From Halorussus rarus (lineage in GTDB: Archaea > Halobacteriota > Halobacteria > Halobacteriales > Haladaptataceae), in NCBI RefSeq assembly GCF_003369835.1, contig NZ_QPMJ01000001.1, forward strand, positions 744,001 through 808,000: a DNA stretch of 64,000 nucleotides. Direction: 5' to 3'. A program made the translations under genes and the position numbers. The notes below the pieces were generated by a model. That model did not search any database. It saw only the letters and a program-made list of their open reading frames with translations, and was not told the DNA's origin. This document shows positions 16,864 to 24,842 of this stretch, one piece after another (the first letter of the stretch is position 1; every line of letters begins with the position of its first letter).

Positions 16864-17430
16864 ATGAGCACGGAAGGAAGCGAGTCGGTCACGCGGCGCG
16901 GGTTCATGCGAGCCGCAACCGGGACCGCGGCCGCCGCCGGGGCGGCCGGCACCGCCGTAGCCCAGGAGGAGGGCGGCGGAGGCGGCGGCGCGGCACAGGA
17001 AGTCGTCGTCGGCCCCGGCGGCAGCCTGGTGTTCGAGCCCGCCGAACTCACCATCGCGCCCGGTACCACGGTCAACTTCGTGTGGGAGTCGGACAACCAC
17101 AACGTCGTCCCGTCGAGCCAGCCCGACGGCGCCAACTGGGAGGGGACCGCGGGCGGCGAGACCAAGACGTACAACACGGGCCACGAGTACTCCCACACCT
17201 TCGAGACCACCGGCACCTACGAGTACTACTGCCAACCCCACGAGACCGCCGGCATGACCGGCACCATCACCGTCCAGGAGGGCGGCGCCTCGACGGGCGG
17301 CGGCGGTCCCGCCATCCCGAGCAGCGCCAAGACCCTCGGCATCGCCACGACCGCCGCGCTGGTGTTCACGCTCGGTCTCGCCTACTTCTTCATGAAGTAC
17401 GGCGGCGACTACGGCCAGATAGAGGAGTAG
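16864..17430 (+). CDS. Halocyanin-like membrane-anchored blue copper protein (copy 1)
   Basis: 188 residues. Tat signal (TRRGFMRAATG), Gly-rich linker, then a plastocyanin-like domain (about 45-140) with copper ligands in SDNHNVVP (His) and YYCQPHETAGM (Cys, His, Met). A C-terminal membrane helix (about 155-175) anchors it outside the cell, unlike the lipid-anchored halocyanins. Probably carries electrons between the cytochrome b-Rieske complex and a terminal oxidase. Bases 17164-17307 are identical to part of the second copy at 25933-26589. Confidence 0.93.
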   Translation: MSTEGSESVTRRGFMRAATGTAAAAGAAGTAVAQEEGGGGGGAAQEVVVGPGGSLVFEPAELTIAPGTTVNFVWESDNHNVVPSSQPDGANWEGTAGGETKTYNTGHEYSHTFETTGTYEYYCQPHETAGMTGTITVQEGGASTGGGGPAIPSSAKTLGIATTAALVFTLGLAYFFMKYGGDYGQIEE

Positions 17431-17527
17431 CGCGGCTCCGTTCCCTTTTCGGTCCGCCGACCGACCAGCCGCGGGACCGACCGGTTTCGGGACCGACCGG
17501 TCGCGCGTCGCCTCGCGGCCCGGATTC

Positions 17528-18058
17528 TCAGATCGTGTCGGGCGAGTCGTGGAGCGTCAGGTCGACCTCGCGGCGCTCGCCCTCGAGGTCCTCGACGATG
17601 CGCGCGACGACCTTCCGGGCTTCCTTCAGCACGAGCGGTTTCACCTTGTCGATGACCCAGTCGAGCGAGACCAGCCGCGGCAGGTCGATCATGTCGGAGC
17701 TCGCCGAGTCGGCGTCGAACTCGATGACCAGTCGGACCTGCGAGGCGGACTCTCGGTCGGGCGGTGCCTCCTCGGGGGCCGGCTCGACCACCCACCTCCC
17801 GTGGGCGTCGAGGTCCTTGACGATGCGCCACGCGATGCGCTCGGGCGGCTCGAAGTCGGTCACCTCCGACCGGACGACGTAGTTCAGCTTCCACCACTTG
17901 AGGTGGATGTCGTACTCGGTGCCGGGACCGCCGTCGCCGTGGCGGGTCACCCGGTCTAAGTGCTCGGAGTAGTCGGCGTACCCCTCGAAGTCGGCGAGGA
18001 ACTCGTAGGCCTCCTCGGGCGACACGTAGACGACGGTGCTGAGTTCGACGCTGTCCAC
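17528..18058 (-). CDS. SRPBCC (START/coenzyme Q-binding-like) family protein
   Basis: 176 residues from a GTG at 18058 (VDSVELSTVVYVSPEEAYEFLADFE). The helix-grip pattern is clear: N-terminal strand and VSPEEAYEFLADFEGYADY helix, then GTEYDIHLKWWKLNYVVRSEV strands and a long C-terminal helix. Upstream in-frame codons encode a Pro/Arg-rich stretch and are excluded. Proteins of this type bind lipids or quinones or act as polyketide cyclases; the ligand here is unknown. Confidence 0.85.
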   Translation of the reverse strand: MDSVELSTVVYVSPEEAYEFLADFEGYADYSEHLDRVTRHGDGGPGTEYDIHLKWWKLNYVVRSEVTDFEPPERIAWRIVKDLDAHGRWVVEPAPEEAPPDRESASQVRLVIEFDADSASSDMIDLPRLVSLDWVIDKVKPLVLKEARKVVARIVEDLEGERREVDLTLHDSPDTI

Positions 18059-18209
18059 GCGCCGAGGTTGGGCCGAACCCGGCGTAAAACTTCCGGCGGG
18101 CGGGCTCTGTACGGAATTCGGCCGCGGGGCAGAGGGGTGCCACCGCCGCGGAGGATGACAGCTCCCGCCCCGTACCGCCGGGGTCACCGACACGCGTCCC
18201 CGAACGCCG

Positions 18210-18560
18210 TCACGCCTCCTCGATGGTGTCGAGGACGCGCTGTGAGAGCTCCACGTCAGAGACGTCGCCCCGGTCGTGGGCGATCAGCCACTCCTCGTCC
18301 GCCCGCCACGTCCCGCGGCGGTTTCCGTCGAGGTCTGTGACGCTGCCCCGCACGTCGGTCGGCTCCCACTCTTCCTCCGCCTGGAGGTCCAGCAGACGGT
18401 TCAGCACCCTGCCGACCTCGCGGTGGGGAACGCCGTCGCCGGGCGCCGCCGTCTCGTAGCCGATGTGCAAGGTGCCGCCGTCGGTCGCGAGGTCGGTGAC
18501 GTAGACGCCGTGGCTCATCAGGCGCTGCTCGAGTCGCTCGCGGAGCTCCGCGTCGTCCAT
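18210..18560 (-). CDS. Haloarchaeal hypothetical protein
   Basis: 116 residues, soluble, acidic, mixed alpha/beta. N-terminal helix (DDAELRERLEQRLMSHGVYV), a beta pair (DGGTLHIGYETAAP), then helix (HREVGRVLNRLLDLQ) and a WEPTDV strand. No motif that I recognise. It lies between the SRPBCC gene and the small zinc-ribbon gene, on the same strand as both. Confidence 0.7.
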   Translation of the reverse strand: MDDAELRERLEQRLMSHGVYVTDLATDGGTLHIGYETAAPGDGVPHREVGRVLNRLLDLQAEEEWEPTDVRGSVTDLDGNRRGTWRADEEWLIAHDRGDVSDVELSQRVLDTIEEA

Positions 18561-18594
18561 ACCGGGTCGTCGGTCGCGAAGCGGGTAAACCCTC

Positions 18595-18816
18595 CTACCA
18601 GAAGTCGTGTGAGTCCCGCGGCGCGACGCAGTTGCAGGTCACGGTCGGGTCGAGCACCTCGTCGACCGGCATCGATTCGCCGCACTCGGTACAGACGACG
18701 CTCGCGCTCTCGTCGCCGCGGTAGAGCCGCAGCGCGTGCGCGCCGATCACCGCTCCGGCGGCGAGTCCGACCGCCCCCGCGAGCGCCTTGTCCATCCGCG
18801 CAGTCTCGCGTGCCAT
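18595..18816 (-). CDS. Small membrane-anchored zinc-ribbon-like protein
   Basis: 73 residues from ATG at 18816 (an alternative ATG at 18795 gives 66). One N-terminal hydrophobic helix (ALAGAVGLAAGAVIGAHALRL), then CTEC and CNC (CTECGESM ... TCNC), a probable four-Cys site with irregular spacing. A TTTAAG element about 20-25 nt upstream of the start suggests a leaderless mRNA. Function unknown. Confidence 0.7.
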   Translation of the reverse strand: MARETARMDKALAGAVGLAAGAVIGAHALRLYRGDESASVVCTECGESMPVDEVLDPTVTCNCVAPRDSHDFW

Positions 18817-18949
18817 GCGCTCCCGAGGACGGCGCACAAACTTAAACCCACTGACGGCGGAAAACCAACAGAATCCCGGACGTCCGAGAACGTGCAACCT
18901 CGCTGTCACCGCCGCGGGAACGCCCCAGGGCCGACCGACAGACGCCACC

Positions 18950-18956
18950 TATAAAT
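18950..18956 (+). promoter_or_regulatory. TATA box of the small membrane protein gene at 18982
   Basis: TATAAAT (18950-18956), centred about 29 nt before the ATG at 18982. This is the clearest leaderless-type promoter in the window and supports choosing that ATG over an upstream in-frame ATG at 18955, which would overlap the TATA box itself. Confidence 0.65.
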
Positions 18957-18981
18957 GCACGCTCGAATCAGATACGCACAC

Positions 18982-19356
18982 ATGGTAGGGTTCCTGAACT
19001 ACCTCATCGGTTTCGTGGTGAGCCTCCTCATCGGCGCGTTCGGCATCTACGTCGGCGCGCGCGTCATCGCCGACCGGGACGACTACGAGTACGCGATACT
19101 CACCGCGCTCGTCGGGGCGGTGGTCTGGTGGCTGGTCGCCGGCATCCTCAGCATCCTCCCGCTGGTGGGCGGCCTGCTCGGCTCGGTGTTCGGCCTGCTC
19201 GCGTGGGTGTACGTCATCAACGCGCGCTACCCCGGCGGCTGGGGCAGCGCCTTCGGCATCGCGCTGGTCGCGTACGTCACGGTCTGGGTCGTGCTGGTGG
19301 TGCTGAGCGTACTGGACATCCTCGCGGCCGGCGCGCTCGGCGTCCCCGGGCTCTGA
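18982..19356 (+). CDS. Four-helix membrane protein
   Basis: 124 residues starting MVGFLNYLIGFVVSLLIGAF, with four hydrophobic segments and few charged residues. The pattern (long GAFGIYVGARVIADRDDY loop, then LTALVGAVVWWLVAGI) resembles haloarchaeal proteins of unknown function with YeaQ-like packing, which I cannot confirm. It is convergent with the flavoprotein gene. Confidence 0.75.
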   Translation: MVGFLNYLIGFVVSLLIGAFGIYVGARVIADRDDYEYAILTALVGAVVWWLVAGILSILPLVGGLLGSVFGLLAWVYVINARYPGGWGSAFGIALVAYVTVWVVLVVLSVLDILAAGALGVPGL

Positions 19357-19369
19357 CCGCACACGCTTT

Positions 19370-20575
19370 CTACCGCTCGTATCCAAGCTCCTCGCTCACG
19401 AGGTCCGCGGCGTTGCTGATCGCTCCCACCGACGAGAGGTATCCCGCGCCGACTGTCGTCTTGAGCGCCTTCGCGGCCCGGCCGGTGAGCACCGTCGGGC
19501 CGACCTGGGCGACCGCGCCGTCGCCGACCGACACCAGCCAGCCCGGCGAGTCGAACGCGAACGGGTCGAGCCGCGGCTCGAAGACGCCGTCGCCATCGCG
19601 GTCGTGCTCGGCGAGGCGGGCGATGCTGTCGGCGACCGCGCGGGCCTCCCGGACCGCGGCCTGGGCGCTGGCGGGCACGGCCTCGCCGTCGGCGTCGACC
19701 ACCCGGGCCGCGTCGCCCACGACGAACGTCCCGTCGCCGACCTGCATGGTGTTCTTCACTTCGGGCCGCTCGCCGTCGAGCGCGTCGGGGCCCCGGATGC
19801 CGCCGGTCCAGACGAACTGGTCGTAGCTCAGCCGCTCGCTCGAGTCGAGTTCGAGCGCCTCGTCGTCGGCCGCGGCGACCGCGGTACCGGTCCGTATCTC
19901 GACGTCGCGGGACTCGAGCTGGTCGCGGACCGCCGACTGGAAGTTCTCGGGGAACGCGGGCGCGACGCTGTCGAACTGCTCGAGGAGGGTTATCGTCACC
20001 GCGTCGCGGGCGCCCTCCTCGCGGGCGAAGGCGGCGAGCTCGCCCGCGACCTGCACGCCGGAGAGGCCCGCGCCGCCGACCACGACGCGAGCGGTCGACC
20101 CGTCCGCGTCACCGGACGGCTCACCGTCATGGCCGGCCGATTCGGCGGCGCGACCGGCCGCCAGCGCGTCGAGGAACTCCGCGCGGATGCGCTCGGCGTG
20201 GTCGAGCGTCTTGAGCGGCGTGGCCCGTTCCTCGACGCCGGGCAGGTCGTAGAACGCGGTCTCGGCCCCGAGACAGACGGCGCAGTAGTCGTAGTCGACG
20301 GTCTCGCCCGACGCCAGGGTGAAGGCGCCCGCGTCGGGGTCGACGTCGGCGACCTCCGCCCGCCGGACCGCCGCGCGGTCGAGCACCTCGTCGAGTTCGA
20401 CCGCGATGTCGTCGGCCAGCGACGGCCGGCGGATAACCCGGTGGAGCTCGTGTTGGACGAGGTGGCGGCCGGTCCGCTCGACCACCGTAATGGCCGCGTC
20501 GTCGGGGAGATTGCGTTCCAGCTTTCGAGCGAGAGTCAGGCCGGCGTAGCCCGCACCCAGGACAGCGACTTCCAT
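19370..20575 (-). CDS. NDH-2-like FAD/NAD(P)-dependent oxidoreductase
   Basis: 401 residues. Two Rossmann folds: FAD-binding VAVLGAGYAGLTLARKLE at the N-terminus and NAD(P)-binding VVVGGAGLSGVQVAGELAAF in the middle, then the GTFVVGDAARV FAD motif. The segments YDYCAVCLGAETAFY and FVWTGGIRGPDAL are typical of type II NADH dehydrogenase/sulfide-quinone reductase relatives. There is no C-terminal membrane helix. Likely feeds electrons to menaquinone; NADH versus other donors cannot be settled. Start at 20575 by the canonical MEVAVLGAG start. Confidence 0.88.
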   Translation of the reverse strand: MEVAVLGAGYAGLTLARKLERNLPDDAAITVVERTGRHLVQHELHRVIRRPSLADDIAVELDEVLDRAAVRRAEVADVDPDAGAFTLASGETVDYDYCAVCLGAETAFYDLPGVEERATPLKTLDHAERIRAEFLDALAAGRAAESAGHDGEPSGDADGSTARVVVGGAGLSGVQVAGELAAFAREEGARDAVTITLLEQFDSVAPAFPENFQSAVRDQLESRDVEIRTGTAVAAADDEALELDSSERLSYDQFVWTGGIRGPDALDGERPEVKNTMQVGDGTFVVGDAARVVDADGEAVPASAQAAVREARAVADSIARLAEHDRDGDGVFEPRLDPFAFDSPGWLVSVGDGAVAQVGPTVLTGRAAKALKTTVGAGYLSSVGAISNAADLVSEELGYER

Positions 20576-20661
20576 TTCGTTGGAGTACGGCGCCCGCGGG
20601 CTTAGGAGTGAGGGACGAGCGAGTCGACGGCGTCGGGCGGTGCGGGAAAACCGAATCGCAA

Positions 20662-21645
20662 TCAGAACAGAGCTTCGCTCTCCGGCAGGACCTCGGCCGG
20701 GCCACCGACCTCCCATACCATCGTCTCGACGCCGCAATCCGCGACGACCTCCTCGACGCGGTCGGCGTGCTCGGCGGTCGTGTTGACGTAGACGCTCGCA
20801 CCGGTGTCGGTCGAGAAGTAGACCGGCACGTCCTCTTCCTCGCGGAGCTCGCGCACGGCGTCGAAGATCTCCAGGGTGGCCGGTTTCCAGTAGACCCAGC
20901 CGGCGGGCCCGGTCATCGTCGTGGCCGCCAGCGACAGCGAGTCGTGCTCGGCGGTCTCGAAGACCCGGCGGAAGTCGCCCTCGCGCAGCGCGTCGCGCAC
21001 CTCCGCGAGCTGTTCGTGGATGTGGGCGAGCCGGGCTTCGAACATGTGGCTGTCGGCGGCCTCGCGGTGGGCGTGCTCGGTCTCCTTGTACGCGGGCACC
21101 AGCCCGGCCACGATGCGGAGGTCGTCTTCGAGGGGCGAGTCGAGGCGCTCGGAGCGGCAGTCCTCGTCGTTGAGGCCGGTGTGGAGGTCCGAGAACGCAC
21201 CCGTGACCGCGCGGGCCGCCGACGAGGATCCGCGGCGCGCGACGGTCGAGATCTCCGGGCGGGAGAGCCCGAGGTCGGCGGCCTCCGCGAGGGCCATCGC
21301 CGCCGCGGCGAACCCGGACGACGAGGAGCCGAGTCCGACGTTCGACGGGAAGGAGTTCTCGCTCTCCAGCCGGACGGGGTGCTCGACGTGGTCGGCGTCG
21401 GCGAGTTCGCGCACGCGTGAAACAACGTTCATCACTCGGTCGGCCTCGTGGTCCGCCAGCTCCTCGCCGTCGACGACGAAGGTGTCCGCGTCGAGGTCGG
21501 GATCGAACTCGACGGTGGTCTTCGTGTGGCTCGGCGCGGTGCAGACGCTGATGGAGTCGTGGTACGGGAGCCGCAGCTCCTCGTCTCGCATCCCGTGGTA
21601 CTTGACCAGCCCCTGGATCGGGTGGGCCTTCGCGGTCGCCTTCAT
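20662..21645 (-). CDS. mvaD: Mevalonate-phosphate decarboxylase (archaeal phosphomevalonate/diphosphomevalonate decarboxylase)
   Basis: 327 residues, GHMP superfamily. The start MKATAKAHPIQGLVKYHGMRD and ATP-loop FPSNVGLGSSSSGFAAAAMA with the following SSAARAVTGAF are decarboxylase signatures; the conserved catalytic Asp lies in FSTDTGASVYVN. From the Haloferax enzyme, which acts on mevalonate 5-phosphate (EC 4.1.1.99), the same alternative mevalonate route to isopentenyl phosphate for lipid synthesis is expected here. ATG at 21645 chosen; longer frames start in the divergent promoter of nth. Confidence 0.9.
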   Translation of the reverse strand: MKATAKAHPIQGLVKYHGMRDEELRLPYHDSISVCTAPSHTKTTVEFDPDLDADTFVVDGEELADHEADRVMNVVSRVRELADADHVEHPVRLESENSFPSNVGLGSSSSGFAAAAMALAEAADLGLSRPEISTVARRGSSSAARAVTGAFSDLHTGLNDEDCRSERLDSPLEDDLRIVAGLVPAYKETEHAHREAADSHMFEARLAHIHEQLAEVRDALREGDFRRVFETAEHDSLSLAATTMTGPAGWVYWKPATLEIFDAVRELREEEDVPVYFSTDTGASVYVNTTAEHADRVEEVVADCGVETMVWEVGGPAEVLPESEALF

Positions 21646-21812
21646 GCGTGGAACGCGGCGGTTCGGGCCGATAAAACTCCCGGTACCGCCCCACCGGTCC
21701 GGGTCGGGCGCGCCCCCGCTCTGCACGCCGGTCGTCGCCGGCGTCGGCAGATCCGGTTCGCGGCGGATCCGAAGCCGAATGGCTCAAACCCCTTCCACTC
21801 CAGGCTTCGCGC

Positions 21813-22502
21813 ATGGGAGAACCACTAGACACGCGCGAGGCCCAGACCGAGGAGGTCATCGAGCGGCTCTACGAGGAGTACCCCGACTCCACCATCTCGC
21901 TCGACTTCTCGAACAGGCTCGAACTGCTCGTCGCGGTGATGCTGTCGGCCCAGTGCACCGACGAGCGCGTGAACAAGGAGACCGAGCACCTCTTCGAGAA
22001 GTACCGGACCGTCGAGGACTACGCGAACGCCGACGTCGACGAGCTCTCCGAGGACATCGGCTCCATCACCTACCACAACAGCAAGGCCGACTACATCAAA
22101 TCCTCTGCCCGGACGATGCTCGAGGAGCACGACGGCGAGGTGCCCGACACGATGGAGGGGCTGACCGACCTCAAGGGCGTCGGGCGCAAGACCGCCAACG
22201 TCGTCCTCCAGCACGGCCACGACGTGGTCGAGGGCATCGTGGTCGACACCCACGTCCAGCGGCTCTCCCGGCGGCTCGCCATCACGGAGGAGGAGCGTCC
22301 CGAGGCCATCGAGGAGGACCTGTTCGACGTCGTTCCGGAGGAGGACTGGCAGCAGTACACCCACCTGCTGATCAGCCACGGCCGGGCGACCTGCACCGCG
22401 CGCAACCCCGACTGCGGCGACTGCGTGCTCGAGGACGTCTGCCCGTCCTCGCGGCTCGACCACGAGGTCGACCTCGCCAGCGGCGAGCCGTGGGACGCCT
22501 GA
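21813..22502 (+). CDS. nth: Endonuclease III (DNA glycosylase/AP lyase)
   Basis: 229 residues. Helix-hairpin-helix LKGVGRKTANVVLQ holds the catalytic Lys (in GRK), and the conserved catalytic Asp is in VVDTHVQRLSRRL. The C-terminal 4Fe-4S site is complete: C-x6-C-x2-C-x5-C in the CTARNPDCGDCVLEDVC stretch. It removes oxidised pyrimidines from DNA. The gene is divergent from the decarboxylase gene. Confidence 0.96.
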   Translation: MGEPLDTREAQTEEVIERLYEEYPDSTISLDFSNRLELLVAVMLSAQCTDERVNKETEHLFEKYRTVEDYANADVDELSEDIGSITYHNSKADYIKSSARTMLEEHDGEVPDTMEGLTDLKGVGRKTANVVLQHGHDVVEGIVVDTHVQRLSRRLAITEEERPEAIEEDLFDVVPEEDWQQYTHLLISHGRATCTARNPDCGDCVLEDVCPSSRLDHEVDLASGEPWDA

Positions 22503-22551
22503 CCGTCGCCGGACGCGGCGACGGCCGAGCGTGTCGCCGGTGCGCGGGCGG

Positions 22552-23037
22552 TCAGTACAGCACGTACCGCAGGAAGAACCGGACGATGCCGATGAGCCAC
22601 GCCAGCAGCCAGAACAGGACGTAGCCCGCGACCCCGACCCGGAGCCGGCCCCGCCACGCCCCCATGTTCTCGTGAAGGTCGTTTATCTCCACGTCGCGGT
22701 CGGTGTCCGAAGCGTACAGGTCGTGGCTGCGCTTGACCTGGAAGATGCGGACGATGCCCGTCAGCGCGACGATGAGCATCGCGTACGCCTGCAGGCCCAG
22801 GAAGGCGTGGAGGGCGGCGAACCCGCCTATCTGGTCGAAGAAGCGGGGCAGCATCCACGTCACCATCGGGACCGTGGTCAGCAGCAGTCCGACCGCGATG
22901 AACTTGAGGTGGTGGATCAGCACGTCCCAGGTCACCACCTCCTGGTCGAGGATGTACCAGGCCCCGTAGAGGTAGAACGGCAGGCTGGCGGTGACGACGA
23001 GGGCTATCGCGGCCGCGACCAGGGGCTCGCTCGCCAT
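22552..23037 (-). CDS. Four-helix membrane protein with paired histidines
   Basis: 161 residues with four helices. The second begins with IHHLKFIAVG and the third has LHAFLGLQAYAML, so histidines sit near helix ends in an arrangement reminiscent of small b-type cytochromes, though the usual heme-ligand spacing is not proven. Charged loop KRSHDLYASDTDRDVEINDL follows helix 3. I associate it with DUF7321, which occurs beside bc-type operons in haloarchaea (unchecked). Function unknown. Confidence 0.75.
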   Translation of the reverse strand: MASEPLVAAAIALVVTASLPFYLYGAWYILDQEVVTWDVLIHHLKFIAVGLLLTTVPMVTWMLPRFFDQIGGFAALHAFLGLQAYAMLIVALTGIVRIFQVKRSHDLYASDTDRDVEINDLHENMGAWRGRLRVGVAGYVLFWLLAWLIGIVRFFLRYVLY

Positions 23038-23172
23038 GCGCGGCGGTTGGGAGCGCGGTGGGTTAAGGGGTCCGGAAGCGTCGCGACCCCGACGGGTCGG
23101 GCGAGGAGGCTCTCGGCCCGCGAGAGCAAGGTTAATCCATTCCAGGTGTGAGCCAACGCACGAACCGACGAC

Positions 23173-24117
23173 ATGCCTGGTCCGACCATCATCTGCGTCG
23201 ACCCCGACGAGTCCGACCGAGCGGCGACGCTCGACCGCCTCAGAAGCGAAGCGCGGGACCCGACGCTGCTCGAGGCCGAAACGCTGGCGGGCGTCGAGGA
23301 ACCGCTCCGGGAGCGCGCGGTCGACTGCGTGGTGACCGAGTACCACCTCCCCGATGGAACCGGGCTGGACGTCGCCGACCGGGTCCGCGAACTGCGGCCG
23401 AGCGCCGGGTGCGTCCTCTTCACCCGGACCGACCGGGCGGCGTTCGACACCGAGACCCACGCCGACGCCGTCACGGAGTACGTCTCGAAGGACGCGGCCG
23501 ACGCGGCCGACGCGGCCGACCGGCTCTGGAACCTGGTCGAGTTCACGTCGACGTTCCGGGTCCAGACGGCGTATCCGCTCCCCCAGGACGAGACCGACCG
23601 CCTCGCCGCGCTCGACTCCTACGAGTTCGACTCCGAGGACCTGCGGGCCGACGTCGAGCGCGTCACCGACCTCGCGGCCAAGCGGCTCGACGTGCCGATG
23701 GCGTCGGTCAACCTCATCAAGGAGCACAGCCAGGAGTTCCTGGTGTGCCACGGGGCCGACTGGACGCCGACCGCCCGCGAGCAGTCGATCTGCACCTACG
23801 CGATCGCCGACGAGGGGACGGTCACGGCGGTCGAGGACGTCAAGGAGGACCCGCGGTTCGCCGAGAACGAGAGCCTCGACGACCTCGGCATCCGGTCGTA
23901 CCTCGGCGCCGACCTGACGACCGGCGGCGGCCTCTCCATCGGGACGCTCTGCGCCTACGACGGCGAGCCCCACACCTTCTCGGCCGACGACCGGGAGTTC
24001 CTCGACAGGCTCGCCGACGTGACGATGAGCATCCTCGACCTCCACCTCGAGGTGACCCAGTTGCGGGACGGTCCGGACGACGCCCCGGCGTCGACCGTCG
24101 GAAGTGATGGCTCGTGA
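23173..24117 (+). CDS. Receiver-like plus GAF domain signalling protein
   Basis: 314 residues. Residues 1-120 have a response-regulator fold (TIICVDPDESDR with D10/D12, CVVTEYHLPDGTGLDV, YVSKDAADAAD), but the phosphorylated Asp position is E56, so it probably cannot be phosphorylated. A linker of three DAA repeats (encoded by 9-bp tandem repeats at 23491-23517) precedes a GAF domain (about 155-300; SVNLIKEHSQEFLVCHGADW to GTLCAYDGEPHTFS). The next gene overlaps by 4 nt, so the two probably act together in signal sensing. Ligand unknown. Confidence 0.85.
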   Translation: MPGPTIICVDPDESDRAATLDRLRSEARDPTLLEAETLAGVEEPLRERAVDCVVTEYHLPDGTGLDVADRVRELRPSAGCVLFTRTDRAAFDTETHADAVTEYVSKDAADAADAADRLWNLVEFTSTFRVQTAYPLPQDETDRLAALDSYEFDSEDLRADVERVTDLAAKRLDVPMASVNLIKEHSQEFLVCHGADWTPTAREQSICTYAIADEGTVTAVEDVKEDPRFAENESLDDLGIRSYLGADLTTGGGLSIGTLCAYDGEPHTFSADDREFLDRLADVTMSILDLHLEVTQLRDGPDDAPASTVGSDGS

Positions 24118-24779
24118 GCCAGCACCGCGCCGCCCGGTACGAGTTCGCTCCCGACCTGCCGCTGGAGGGGGTCGACCCCGGGACGACCCTGCTGGTCGCC
24201 GGACCGACGATGTCGGGCGCGCGCCGGCTCGCGCTCCGACTGGTGACCGACGGGAACGACCGCGGGGAGGGGATGATACTCCTCACCACCAACAAGGGCA
24301 GCGAGACGCTGCTCGGGGAGTGCGACGACCTGTGCACCGGGCTCGCGAACGCCCCGTTCGGCGTCGTCGACTGCGTGAGCAAGCAGCAGGGCAACCCCGT
24401 TCCCTCGGACCGGGTCGAGACGGTGTCGAGCCCGGGCGACCTGACCGGCGTGGGAATCGAGTTCTCGGGGTGGTGCCGGCGCCTCCGCGAGGCGGGCACC
24501 GAGCGCGTCCGGACGGGCCTGTACTCGCTGTCGACGCTGCTGATGTACACCGACTTCCAGACGGTCTCGCGGTTCGTCCACACCCTCGGCGGGCGCATCT
24601 CGGCGACCGACGGGCTGGGCGTGTTCCTCATCGACCCCGCGACCCAGGACGACCGCGTCGTCAGCACGATGACCCAGTTCTGCGACGCCCGCGTCGACGT
24701 CCGGGAAGGCGACGACGGGAACCGCCGGCTCCGCGTACGCGGTCTCTCCGACCAGCCGGGGGGCTGGACGTCGTACTGA
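24114..24779 (+). CDS. RecA/KaiC-like signalling protein with degenerate Walker A (DUF7504-like)
   Basis: 221 residues, GTG start overlapping the upstream TGA (GTGA). The P-loop position reads GPTMSGAR (30-37), so the essential Lys is replaced by Ala. Later strands (MILLTTNKGSETLL, VGIEFSGWCRRL, YSLSTLLMYTDF, LGVFLIDPATQDD) follow the RecA-fold order of haloarchaeal proteins paired with bacterio-opsin-activator-like or HTR-like sensors. Likely a non-hydrolysing partner of the GAF protein; inference. Confidence 0.75.
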   Translation: MSQHRAARYEFAPDLPLEGVDPGTTLLVAGPTMSGARRLALRLVTDGNDRGEGMILLTTNKGSETLLGECDDLCTGLANAPFGVVDCVSKQQGNPVPSDRVETVSSPGDLTGVGIEFSGWCRRLREAGTERVRTGLYSLSTLLMYTDFQTVSRFVHTLGGRISATDGLGVFLIDPATQDDRVVSTMTQFCDARVDVREGDDGNRRLRVRGLSDQPGGWTSY

Positions 24780-24811
24780 CCGCGCTGCGACGCCGAGTCG
24801 ACGTCGGGGCG

Positions 24812-24818
24812 CTTATAC
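24812..24818 (+). promoter_or_regulatory. TATA box of the gene at 24843
   Basis: CTTATAC centred 28 nt before the ATG, so a leaderless transcript is predicted. It separates the signalling pair from the downstream respiratory genes. Confidence 0.55.
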
Positions 24819-24842
24819 CGCTACGCCTCTGACTTTCGAGCT

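Noticed and set aside
18955-18981. Upstream start of the small membrane protein gene
   Set aside because: The ATG at 18955 lies within the TATA box itself, so it cannot be used for translation.
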